Shown here: in pieces, positions 27,465-35,625 of the stretch
Numbering within the stretch: the stretch's first letter is position 1
Layout: each line of letters begins with the position of its first letter
Assembly: GCF_010731875.1 (NCBI RefSeq)
Contig: NZ_AP022595.1
Span: forward strand, 2,666,001 to 2,730,000
Direction: 5' to 3'
Source: Mycolicibacterium sarraceniae
Lineage (GTDB): Bacteria > Actinomycetota > Actinomycetes > Mycobacteriales > Mycobacteriaceae
DNA: 64,000 bases
Translations under genes and position numbers: made by a program
The notes under the pieces: generated by a model
What the model was told of the DNA's origin: nothing
Seen by the model: the letters and a program-made list of their open reading frames with translations, nothing else
The model's database searches: none

Positions 27465-28103
27465 TCAGTTCATGTTCCAGGGTTCGCCGTAGGTGGTGAC
27501 GCTGTCACCGGCCTTGGAGATGAGTCGGGCGAAGGGGCGCAGCAACACACCGCCGGCGGCGCCGGTGACGGTGCCGTGGGCGTTAGACACCGCGACCGAG
27601 CCGTTGGGGCCGGAGACGTCCACCGAGAAGGTGGCGACTTCCTGGATACCGGGGCCGTTGCCCAGGTCAGCGCTGATCGAGACACCCGGGAACAGGTTCG
27701 GGGTGATCGCCGAGCCCAGCGGGTTGAAGCCCGCCGGGGAGAGATTCGCGTCGTCGAGCAGGATGTTCGGGGTGGTGTAGCTGAAGTTGATGCCCACACC
27801 CAGCGACCAGGGGAAGCCGACCTGGTAGCCCAGCTCCAAGGTCCCCGCGAACTCATCGGCACCGGGGCCGACCACGCTGTAAACAGCCTTGCCGGAGTGG
27901 AACCACTCACGAGTCAGCCGGTTGCGGTCCAGGGGGAACACACCGTTGAGGAAGGTGTCCCACTGCTGAATCGTCATCGTGCGGCCACCGCCGTCGACCA
28001 AACTCAGTTCATTGTCCAAACCGGCGTGCGACGTGCCGGTCCCGACGAACAACGCCGCGACGGCAGCGATCATCGCCACCAGCACTCGACCCAGATGTTT
28101 CAT
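27465..28103 (-). CDS. MspA-family outer-membrane porin
   Basis: 212 residues: a 27-residue signal peptide (cleavage TSHA|GLDNE) and a mature chain of 185. The chain is close to MspA throughout (RNRLTREWFHSG, GFPWSLGVGINFSYTTPN, NLFPGVSISADLGNGPG and the end TTYGEPWNMN). MspA forms an octameric goblet pore in the mycolic-acid outer membrane for small hydrophilic nutrients. In mature numbering, the constriction has D90 and D91 as in MspA, but position 93 is Asn instead of Asp and the residue aligned with E139 is also Asn; D118 and D134 equivalents are kept. A one-residue insertion follows position ~98. ATG has AAGGGG upstream. Convergent with dapC. Confidence 0.95.
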   Translation of the reverse strand: MKHLGRVLVAMIAAVAALFVGTGTSHAGLDNELSLVDGGGRTMTIQQWDTFLNGVFPLDRNRLTREWFHSGKAVYSVVGPGADEFAGTLELGYQVGFPWSLGVGINFSYTTPNILLDDANLSPAGFNPLGSAITPNLFPGVSISADLGNGPGIQEVATFSVDVSGPNGSVAVSNAHGTVTGAAGGVLLRPFARLISKAGDSVTTYGEPWNMN

Positions 28104-28298
28104 GCTGACCCCTTGGTGCTAGGTGGTTCGACGGTGATCGGCGGCCCCGATCGCCGAGGTTTCTTGCGGGTGTCTTGCGCCGTGAGAGGGCTCGCACCCA
28201 ATCATGACAAAAGCCTCATCGGCAACAGATGCAACATTGTTACCAGGTCGGCCAAAAAATCTCTCGGTGCATGCGGCGCGGCAACCTAACGGCGTCGA

Positions 28299-29858
28299 TC
28301 AGGCGATCGCCCGCAGGCTTAGTGACAGTAGTAGCCGGACGTCGGGATCGCCCAGTGAGGTGGAGAGTACCTGTTCAAGGCGGCGAACGCGGTAGCGGAC
28401 GGTGTTCGGGTGGACGTGCAGGGCCGCCGCGGCCGCTGCGACGTCGCCGAAGCTGTCCAGGTAGATCCGCAGGGTTTCGGCCAGCACCGGCTCGGCCTGC
28501 CGCAGTCGGCGCACCCGCGGATCGACGAGTCGTGCCTCGGCGGCCACCAGGGTGACGATCTCGTCGAGCAGCACCGTCGTGCGGGCCTCGGCCAGAGTCG
28601 TCACCTGACCGAACACCGGGTGCCGCGCGGCGCTGTCGAAGACGCGGTCGATATCGCGGCGGGCGCCGGCGACCTCGGACAGGCCGCCCACCGGCGCCGC
28701 GATCACCGCGCGTAAGTCCAGGCCCAGCTCGGTGCGCAGCGCGCTGATCGTGCCGCGGATCCACGACACAACCGCGGCTGTGCGGCCGGAGTCCGGCAAC
28801 ACCACATACACCCGCTGCGCATTGGCGGCTACCTGCGCGTCAGGGCGAAAAGCGCTGGCGCTCAACGCCAGAACGTCTGCCATCCGAGGGTGTGGGTCCA
28901 CGGCGATGAAACCGATCACGGCCGCGCGCCCGTCGAGGGGGACGTCAAGGTCGCGCGCCAGCGTGGCGAGGTCGGTCGCGTCGGCCTCCGCAAGCCCGAG
29001 CACCTGCTGGACTGCCAGCAGATGTGCTGACGGTCGCGCCGCCAGTCGGGCCATGATCCGGGCGGCCAGCACTGCCGCGCCGCGCAGCACCTCCTCGGCA
29101 TCGTCGGCCAGCGGCCGCGAGCCCTGCTGCACCCAGATGGTGCCGTCGAATCCGGGGGAGCTCTGGCGGTGGATGCCGATGGCCAACCGCGGCCGCAGCC
29201 GCAATTCGGGCCGCTCATCGACGGCGACCACCTCAGCCCCGGCGCGCAGCCGGTCGAAGATTCCCCACTGGGCGATCCAGCGCAGATGCTCCGGCGGGCC
29301 GGCCCGGCCCAGGATCGACAGCCGCCGCAGCTCGTCGGCCTCGTCGTTGGACGCCGAATACCCCAGCACATGCGACTGGGCGTCTTCGATGCTCACCATG
29401 CCGTGGGTGCGGTCGGCGATCGATTGCGCCAGGGCGAACAGATCGGTGCCGGAATCGGTGACCGAATCGCTGCGCCGGTGCTCGAAAACATGGTTGACCA
29501 GCCGGTACAGCCGTTCCCACCGAGCCTTGGGATCGACAGCGACGACGGCGGCTCCGGCGGCCACCGCCCGCGCCACGACGGCGTCGGAGGGTTCCTTGAC
29601 GAAGATCGCCGCCGGCGGCCCGTGCGCGGCGATCTGCCGGTCCAGCCATCCGGCGGCGTCGGCATCGGAAATCCCCAGCAGGAAGAACACGTCTGCCGAG
29701 CCGGCGCTGACCGACAGGCCCAGCCGCACATCGTCGGCGTCGATCAGGGCAGCGGATCGAACCGGGCGGTCCAGCCCCCGGGGTGCTTCGACGAGTCGGA
29801 CCAGCGTTGCATCCAGGGCCAACACCAGCTGGCCCAGCCCGACACCGGCCTCACGCAT
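28299..29858 (-). CDS. pruC: PucR/CdaR-type transcriptional regulator of proline use
   Basis: 519 residues. The C-terminal PucR helix-turn-helix is clear (YLDSFGDVAAAAAALHVHPN then TVRYRVRRLEQV, about residues 465-500). The N-terminal part matches the purine-catabolism-regulator sensor type and contains a GGDEF-like PucR middle region. Its M. tuberculosis counterpart Rv1186c is the activator of the adjacent proline genes. It is divergent from pruA, with an 84-bp intergenic region that contains a perfect 11-bp inverted repeat reaching into its own start codon, which suggests autoregulation. Confidence 0.85.
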   Translation of the reverse strand: MREAGVGLGQLVLALDATLVRLVEAPRGLDRPVRSAALIDADDVRLGLSVSAGSADVFFLLGISDADAAGWLDRQIAAHGPPAAIFVKEPSDAVVARAVAAGAAVVAVDPKARWERLYRLVNHVFEHRRSDSVTDSGTDLFALAQSIADRTHGMVSIEDAQSHVLGYSASNDEADELRRLSILGRAGPPEHLRWIAQWGIFDRLRAGAEVVAVDERPELRLRPRLAIGIHRQSSPGFDGTIWVQQGSRPLADDAEEVLRGAAVLAARIMARLAARPSAHLLAVQQVLGLAEADATDLATLARDLDVPLDGRAAVIGFIAVDPHPRMADVLALSASAFRPDAQVAANAQRVYVVLPDSGRTAAVVSWIRGTISALRTELGLDLRAVIAAPVGGLSEVAGARRDIDRVFDSAARHPVFGQVTTLAEARTTVLLDEIVTLVAAEARLVDPRVRRLRQAEPVLAETLRIYLDSFGDVAAAAAALHVHPNTVRYRVRRLEQVLSTSLGDPDVRLLLSLSLRAIA

Positions 29859-29909
29859 GTTGGCTGATGCTACTAGCAGAGTAGGTCGTCATTGTCGGAT
29901 CAGCCAACA
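29858..29909. promoter_or_regulatory. Candidate PruC operator: spaced perfect inverted repeat
   Basis: Left arm TGTTGGCTGAT (29858-29868) and right arm ATCAGCCAACA (29899-29909) are perfect reverse complements, with centres 41 bp apart (about four helical turns). A second, nested inverted repeat CTACT-AGCAG-AGTAG lies at 29870-29884. The region is the divergent promoter of pruC and pruA, and the left arm overlaps the pruC ATG. Binding by PruC is inferred. Confidence 0.6.
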
Positions 29910-29942
29910 GTTTGGCGTGCGCCGAGCGCGATCCTGGACTGC

Positions 29943-31577
29943 ATGGACGCCCACACCGAAGTTCCCGTACCGGCCAACGAGCCGGTCCACAATTTCGCAC
30001 CGCACACCGCCGAGCGGGCCCGTCTGACCGCGGCCCTGCACGATCTATCCGCCCACCCCATCGATCTGCCGCACGTCGTCGGTGGCTACCACCATCTGGG
30101 CGACGGCGAACGCATCGACGTCGTCCAGCCGCATCGGCACAGTGCCCGGCTGGGGACGCTGTCCAACGCGACCACCGCCGACGCCGTGGCTGCGGTCGAC
30201 GCCGCGATGGCGGCCAAACGGGACTGGGCCGCCACCCCGTTCGACGAGCGCGCCGCGGTGTTCCTACGCGCCGCCGACCTGTTGGCCGGCCCCTGGCGGG
30301 AGACGATCGCCGCGGCCACTATGTTGGGCCAATCCAAGACCGCCTACCAGGCCGAGATCGACGCGCCCTGCGAACTGGTCGACTTCTGGCGCTTCAACGT
30401 CGCCTTCGCCCGTCAGATCCTGGCCCAGCAGCCGATCAGCGGGCCCGGCGTGTGGAATCGCACCGACTATCGACCGCTGGACGGTTTCGTCTACGCCGTC
30501 ACACCGTTCAACTTCACCGCGATCGCGGGCAATCTGCCGACCGCGCCGGCGCTGATGGGCAACGTCGTGGTGTGGAAGCCGTCGATCGCCCAGACGTTCG
30601 CCGCCTATCTGACGATGCAACTGCTGGAGGCGGCCGGTCTGCCGCCCGGGGTGATCAATCTTGTTACCGGTGACGGATACGCGGTCTCCGATGTGGTGCT
30701 CGCCGACCGACGACTGTCGGGTATCCACTTCACCGGATCGACCGCCACCTTCGCCCACCTGTGGCGGGAAGTCGGCTCCCGCATCGCCGACTACGACAGC
30801 TACCCGCGGCTGGTCGGCGAGACCGGTGGGAAGGATTTCGTGGTCGCTCACAGCTCGGCGAACCCGGATGTGTTGCGTACGGCGCTGATTCGCGGTGCGT
30901 TCGACTATCAGGGTCAGAAATGTTCGGCCGCATCCAGGGCGTTCGTCGCGCGCTCGGTGTGGCAGGCGATGGGCGATGACTTCCTTGCTGCCACCGAGGC
31001 CCTGAGCTACGGCGATATCACCGACCTTTCGAACTATGGCGGTGCCGTCATCGATGCCCGCGCGTTCGCCAAGAGTGTCCGCGCTATCGAGCGTGCCAAG
31101 AGCGCGCCGGGTGTGACGATCGCCGTCGGCGGTGAATGTGATGACAGCGAAGGCTATTTCGTGCGACCCACCGTGCTGCTATCCGATGACCCGACCGACG
31201 AGGCGTTCAGCACCGAGTACTTCGGGCCGATCCTGGCGGTGCACGTCTACCCCGACGACGAGTTTGACGCCGTGCTCGACACCGTCGATCAGGGGTCCAA
31301 GTATGCGTTGACGGGGGCGGTGATCGCCGACGATCGGGGTGCGGTGCGGACAGCTCAGGAGCGGCTGCGTTTCGCCGCGGGCAACTTTTACATCAACGAC
31401 AAGCCGACCGGGGCCGTCGTCGGGCAGCAGCCGTTCGGTGGATCGCGGGCCTCGGGTACCAACGACAAGGCCGGCTCGCTGCTGAACCTGTTGCGCTGGA
31501 CGTCGGCGCGGTCGATCAAGGAGACGTTCGTGGCGCCCACCGACCATAGGTACCCGCATATGGAGGTCGAAGCATGA
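29943..31577 (+). CDS. pruA: 1-pyrroline-5-carboxylate / glutamate semialdehyde dehydrogenase
   Basis: 544 residues from ATG 29943 (MDAHTEVPVPANEPVHNF matches the family start; an earlier frame opening at 29892 is not used). Aldehyde dehydrogenase catalytic residues are present: E293 in VGETGGKD and nucleophile C327 in QGQKCSA. It oxidises glutamate semialdehyde to glutamate with NAD+, the second step of proline breakdown. The ATGA overlap with putB shows translational coupling, and PruC is encoded divergently. Matches Rv1187. Confidence 0.95.
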   Translation: MDAHTEVPVPANEPVHNFAPHTAERARLTAALHDLSAHPIDLPHVVGGYHHLGDGERIDVVQPHRHSARLGTLSNATTADAVAAVDAAMAAKRDWAATPFDERAAVFLRAADLLAGPWRETIAAATMLGQSKTAYQAEIDAPCELVDFWRFNVAFARQILAQQPISGPGVWNRTDYRPLDGFVYAVTPFNFTAIAGNLPTAPALMGNVVVWKPSIAQTFAAYLTMQLLEAAGLPPGVINLVTGDGYAVSDVVLADRRLSGIHFTGSTATFAHLWREVGSRIADYDSYPRLVGETGGKDFVVAHSSANPDVLRTALIRGAFDYQGQKCSAASRAFVARSVWQAMGDDFLAATEALSYGDITDLSNYGGAVIDARAFAKSVRAIERAKSAPGVTIAVGGECDDSEGYFVRPTVLLSDDPTDEAFSTEYFGPILAVHVYPDDEFDAVLDTVDQGSKYALTGAVIADDRGAVRTAQERLRFAAGNFYINDKPTGAVVGQQPFGGSRASGTNDKAGSLLNLLRWTSARSIKETFVAPTDHRYPHMEVEA

Positions 31578-32533
31578 GCGTCTTCGCCTCCGTCATGCGG
31601 CCGGTGATCTTGGCGGCCGGCCGGTCACATCGCCTGCGCCACAGCGCCGAACGGATGCCGATCGCCCGCGACGTGGTGAACCGGTTCGTGCCCGGCGAGA
31701 CCGTCGATGACGCGCTCGCCGCGGTCACGGTACTGCGTGGCTCGAGCCGACTGGTCAGCATCGACTACCTCGGTGAGGATGTCACCGACATCGATGCTGC
31801 TGAGTCGACGGTCACGGCCTACCTGCGCCTGCTCGACGCGCTGGGCGCCTGCGGCGACAATCGGGCGGCCGTGCGTCCACTGGAGGTGTCGCTAAAACTA
31901 TCGGCACTCGGCCAGGCATTGCCCACAGACGGTGACAAGGTCGCCTTCGAGAACGCCCACACCATCTGCCAGCGGGCCCAGCAGGTCGGCGCGTGGGTCA
32001 CGATCGACGCCGAGGATCACACCACCACCGACTCCACGCTGTCGATCGTGCGGGAGCTGCGCACTGAATTCCCTTGGCTGGGAACGGTGCTACAGGCCTA
32101 TCTCACACGGACCGAAGCTGACTGTGCCGAGTTCGCGGCGGCCGGCGCTCGCATCAGGCTGTGTAAAGGCGCCTACGACGAACCGGCATCGGTGGCCTAC
32201 CGGGACGCGGGCGAGGTCACCGCGTCCTACCTGCGCTGCCTGCGCACGCTGATGGCCGGTGACGGCTACCCGATGGTCGCCTCACACGATCCGGCCGTGA
32301 TCGCCGCCGCTGGCGAGATGGCCCGCGAATTCGGCCGTTACTCAGAAAGATTCGAATACCAGATGCTCTACGGCATCCGTGATGCCGAGCAGCGCAAGCT
32401 CGCGGCGCAGGGCAATCATGTGCGGGTGTACGTGCCATTCGGCACCCAGTGGTACGGCTACTTCGTCCGGCGACTTGCCGAACGCCCGGCCAACCTGATG
32501 TTCTTCCTTCGGGCACTGGCGCACGGTCACTGA
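31574..32533 (+). CDS. putB: Proline dehydrogenase (monofunctional)
   Basis: 319 residues. Start ATG overlaps the pruA stop (ATGA). The protein has the FAD-barrel signatures of monofunctional PRODH: early SLKLSALGQ (in VSLKLSALG), IDAEDHTTTDSTL, and late FEYQMLYGIRDAEQRKLA and VRVYVPFGTQWYGYFVRRLAE. It oxidises proline to pyrroline-5-carboxylate and passes electrons to the quinone pool; the product goes to PruA. Expression should follow pruA under PruC. Matches Rv1188. Confidence 0.95.
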   Translation: MSVFASVMRPVILAAGRSHRLRHSAERMPIARDVVNRFVPGETVDDALAAVTVLRGSSRLVSIDYLGEDVTDIDAAESTVTAYLRLLDALGACGDNRAAVRPLEVSLKLSALGQALPTDGDKVAFENAHTICQRAQQVGAWVTIDAEDHTTTDSTLSIVRELRTEFPWLGTVLQAYLTRTEADCAEFAAAGARIRLCKGAYDEPASVAYRDAGEVTASYLRCLRTLMAGDGYPMVASHDPAVIAAAGEMAREFGRYSERFEYQMLYGIRDAEQRKLAAQGNHVRVYVPFGTQWYGYFVRRLAERPANLMFFLRALAHGH

Positions 32534-32748
32534 CCCAGCCGGTTCGGCACCATGGCGACCACCGCGGCGAAACCTATGCCGCAAAGGGGATTCGAAGCTT
32601 GTACGCGACCGGTATGAGCGCCGATCCGACGAGCAAGCAGGCCAGGAACGCCGAGCCTACCCAGCGGCAAGCAGGTCAGCGGGCAGCGAGATGTCCGCCG
32701 CCAGCAGGGGTGCTGCTCGCCGTCCTGTCGCCGTGTGCTGGCTGGCCG

Positions 32749-34050
32749 TCAAGCTCGGTGTCGACGCCTACCGGTAGGTGCCAGCGCCACGAGCGTCACG
32801 CCAACGGCGAACCCGATGCTGGCCGCGACGGGGAATCGTCCGTCAGGCGCGAAGCCGAGCGTGGCGAAAACGGTCATCGTGACGGCGATCCCGACTGTGC
32901 CGGCCAACAGAAATGCTTCGCCAAACCACGCCGGGATGCTGACCGCGACAGTCGGCAGCGATGCGGAGAAAAGCCTTCGGCCCCACCACAACAACGCCAG
33001 TTCGGCACCGGCGACCACCGTCAGGATCGCGACCCAGCCCAGTCGGAACCACCACCAGGCCGCCGTGCCGAGCGTCGGTTGCGGCAACAGTCCGGTCGGA
33101 TATCCGGCCAGTGCCACGATCACGACCGGCACCATGTGCCACAGGTAGAGCGCCATCACGTTGTCATTGGCGACAGCCAGGATACGTTGGGCACGAGCCG
33201 ATTTCAGCAGGCGGTTGACGACCGGGACGGCGGCCAAGGCGATTCCGGCCTCGGTGCAGCCAAGTGCCAGCAGCGCCAGGTTAGGCGGTCCGGTGTTATC
33301 CACGACGGCGCCGGGAACCCCGATCATGCAGACCGGATAGGGTCCGACAGTGACCAGCAGCATCAACACGATTGCCGAACAGATGGCAAGCGCGATCGGC
33401 ACCCAGCCGCGCAACTTGCCGCCATGCCAGGCTATTCCGAGCTGGTAGAGCAGTCCCCACACCAGTAGATAGTTCAGCCACCCGATGTACTGCAGATGGG
33501 CTCCGATGGTGGCGACGTCGATCGCGGCGATCGCCACGGTCATCACGACGGGCACCCACAGACCCCAGCGGCGGTGTGCGGCCACTGCGATCGGCGTCAG
33601 CGCGACCACCAGGACGTAGATCCCCAGGAACCACAGGTGCATGGCCACCGCCCAGGCGCCGAAGTCGAGCTCCGAGCCCGCGACCCGGACCCCGCGCAGC
33701 ACCGCCACGACCACCAGTGCGAACACGACGTAGACCGCGGTCGGCCCGATCGGCCGAACGAGCCTACGCCGCAACCATTCCTGCCGGGATTCTGCCCCGC
33801 TGCGGTGCGCCCACGAGACCGCGCTGGCGTAGCCGGCGACCACGAAGAACACCGGAACCACCTGGAAAATCCAGGTGAGCCATTGCGTCCAGGGTAGATC
33901 GACCAGTGGGTTGTCCCGCCAGAACCCGCCATCGGAATAGGTCAGCGACGCCGCCATCCAATGCCCGACCACGACGAACAACAAGGCAACCACCCGATAG
34001 AGATCCATCGAGTGGTTGCGTGCCGTCGTGGTGGCCACCGTGTCAGTCAT
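32749..34050 (-). CDS. Acyltransferase-3 family membrane protein
   Basis: 433 residues from ATG 34050, chosen because GGAGAA precedes it; the frame is open further upstream but that part is a decayed dehydrogenase. About ten hydrophobic helices. N-terminal RNHSMDLYRVVALLFVVVGH carries the Arg and His of the acyltransferase-3 family active site (R-x10-H type), and WTWIFQVVPVFFVVAGYASA follows. Such enzymes O-acylate sugars or lipids, taking acyl groups across the membrane. The acceptor is unknown; the nearby glycan locus is one option but is 5 kb away and in another transcript. The 215 bp between its stop and putB hold no supportable gene. Confidence 0.8.
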   Translation of the reverse strand: MTDTVATTTARNHSMDLYRVVALLFVVVGHWMAASLTYSDGGFWRDNPLVDLPWTQWLTWIFQVVPVFFVVAGYASAVSWAHRSGAESRQEWLRRRLVRPIGPTAVYVVFALVVVAVLRGVRVAGSELDFGAWAVAMHLWFLGIYVLVVALTPIAVAAHRRWGLWVPVVMTVAIAAIDVATIGAHLQYIGWLNYLLVWGLLYQLGIAWHGGKLRGWVPIALAICSAIVLMLLVTVGPYPVCMIGVPGAVVDNTGPPNLALLALGCTEAGIALAAVPVVNRLLKSARAQRILAVANDNVMALYLWHMVPVVIVALAGYPTGLLPQPTLGTAAWWWFRLGWVAILTVVAGAELALLWWGRRLFSASLPTVAVSIPAWFGEAFLLAGTVGIAVTMTVFATLGFAPDGRFPVAASIGFAVGVTLVALAPTGRRRHRA

Positions 34051-34099
34051 CGTTCTCCATTGTGCGGAAGTGCCCACGACGGCGCAGCGTCCACCCATC

Positions 34100-34321
34100 G
34101 GGGCACGTCGACGAGTCGTTGCGCGCAGCATCGGGGTGTCGACCAACGCCATGTGCGCCACGCCAACCCCGACACCGTAGTGCGCCACTCTCATTCTGAG
34201 CACGGTTGCGAACTGCTCGATGCCCGCGTTGGCCACCACCACGTCGATCCCACCGAACCGGGTCGTCGCCGCCTCCTCTGCGGCCGGCACCGGTGATCAG
34301 CGCTACGGGGTCCCCGGACAC
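34100..34321 (-). pseudogene. Short-chain dehydrogenase (SDR) remnant
   Basis: Fragments of an SDR are readable in two frames: DPVALITGAGRR (the TGxxxGxG nucleotide-binding start, 34321 downward), then in another frame RFGGIDVVVANAGI (the NNAG/NAG region), then almost directly HYGVGVGVAHMALVDTPMLRA, which normally lies ~120 residues later. The Rossmann middle and the YxxxK region are missing. At least two deletions have removed most of the gene, so no function remains. The stretch 34322-34465 on its left has no gene I can support. Confidence 0.65.
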
Positions 34322-34465
34322 CGATCCCTCTTGAGCGATGCCAGGCCCAGGCCGGCCAAGAGTGCCGCGCCACCTCCGGTGACGTCGAGGACGTTGGTGA
34401 GCAAGCATTGCTGCAAGGCGCGTGCCTGCAGCTGTGGTGACGAGTTCGGGCGCCCTTCAAGGGTC

Positions 34466-34969
34466 TCAGGCCGGGAACGCCGCGACCGGCATGACTACGC
34501 TGCCCCGGCAGGGGCCCGAGCTGATGTCGGTGTGCCAGGTGCCGCGCAGGGATCCGTCGGGCTGCGGTGTGTAGAACGCCCACGATGTCGCGGGGCTCCA
34601 TTGCTTCTGGTAACCGTCGCCCAGGAAGCAGTCCCAGACCCAGTCGTAGGTGGTGGCCCACTCCGTGCCGTTCCAGCTGTAGCGGGTCGGCTGCGGGATG
34701 GTTGGGTTACCGGGTGCGGGACCGTCCACGACGGTGGCTGCGCAGGTGCCGCCGGCGCACGCGGTCGCCAGGGTGAAGACGGCGCCAAAGTCGTTTTCCT
34801 TCTGGCGGGTGGCCGGACTGGTGCCCGCCTTCTGCGAGGCATAGGTCACCATCTGATAGCGGCCGTTCCAGGCCAGGGGCTGACCGTGCGCCGAGGCGGG
34901 GCTCAGCAGTCCCGCGGCGCATATGGTGGCCGTGACCAGCAGAGCGACACCCAGACGGCCCGATTCCAT
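34466..34969 (-). CDS. Small secreted protein, unknown function
   Basis: 167 residues with a clear signal peptide (1-~29, GVALLVTATICAAGLLSPASA). The mature part has four Cys (CAGGTC, WDCFLG, SGPCRG) and repeated Trp/Tyr-rich segments (LAWNGRYQMVTYASQKAGTS, YSWNGTEWATTYDWVWDC, WSPATSWAFYTPQPDGSLRG), consistent with a small beta-sandwich stabilised by disulfides. This type is widespread among mycobacterial secreted proteins, but no function is known to me. The 5' region (34970-35050) separates it from the Nudix gene. Confidence 0.75.
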   Translation of the reverse strand: MESGRLGVALLVTATICAAGLLSPASAHGQPLAWNGRYQMVTYASQKAGTSPATRQKENDFGAVFTLATACAGGTCAATVVDGPAPGNPTIPQPTRYSWNGTEWATTYDWVWDCFLGDGYQKQWSPATSWAFYTPQPDGSLRGTWHTDISSGPCRGSVVMPVAAFPA

Positions 34970-35050
34970 GACACCTCGAATGGTCGTTGCGAGGGTTCAG
35001 TCTAGCCGTCGGTAAAACTCACCTGTCACATCTGTCCCACGGCGCGCCGG

Positions 35051-35599
35051 TCAGTATTCGACACGCTCCCGGAGCAGCAAGAGTGCATACGCGGCGATCG
35101 ACTGCGAGTCGGTGATCACGCCGTCCCGGATCATCTCTTCGAACCGGCTGCGGGTGAACCATGTGAAGTGCATGTCCTGCTCTTCGTGTTCACGCTCGTG
35201 TTCGCCCTCGGTGAGGTCGGTGGCCAGGAACACCCAGCCACGCTGGCTGAAGATGCCCGGCGCGACGTCCAGATGACCGAGTGACGCCAGCGAACCGGCA
35301 GTCAAACCGGTCTCCTCGCGGAGCTCGCGCGCCGCCAGCTCGGCCGGCTCGATATCGGGCTCGCCCGGAACCGTGCCCATCGGGAATTCCCAGCGCCGCG
35401 CGCCGATCGGATAGCGGAACTGTTCCACCAAAGCCAACCGATCGCCGTCCACAGCGATGACCACCGCGTAGTCCGGCCTGTCGACAACGCCGTAGATACC
35501 GGCCGAACCGTCCGGTCGTTGAACAGTGTCCTCACGCACCGACATCCAGCGGTTGCGGTACACCTCGCGCGATGAGAGCTGGATGATGGGCTTCACCAC
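35051..35599 (-). CDS. Nudix hydrolase, ADP-ribose pyrophosphatase-like
   Basis: 182 residues from a GTG. Nudix core RELREETGL (residues ~92-100) is preceded by GTVPGEPDIEPAELAA, so the loop between the Gly and the REL block is longer than in the strict box. N-terminal YGVVDRPDYAVVIAVDGDRL and ALVEQFRYPIGARRWEFPMG are the ADP-sugar hydrolase pattern. It probably hydrolyses ADP-ribose or another nucleotide sugar. Divergent from fadD36 with 26 bp between start codons. Confidence 0.8.
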   Translation of the reverse strand: MVKPIIQLSSREVYRNRWMSVREDTVQRPDGSAGIYGVVDRPDYAVVIAVDGDRLALVEQFRYPIGARRWEFPMGTVPGEPDIEPAELAARELREETGLTAGSLASLGHLDVAPGIFSQRGWVFLATDLTEGEHEREHEEQDMHFTWFTRSRFEEMIRDGVITDSQSIAAYALLLLRERVEY

Positions 35600-35625
35600 G
35601 CCAGTATCCCGGTAGCGTCGCGGGT

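Noticed and set aside
32534..32748. Possible membrane-protein fragment (minus strand, LLVGSALIPVAYKLRIPFAA)
   Set aside because: Too short, no start and several stops around it; left as unassigned intergenic DNA.
34051..34290. N-terminal extension of the acyltransferase
   Set aside because: The extra 80 residues are SDR remnant sequence and the ATG at 34050 has its own ribosome-binding site and matches the family start.
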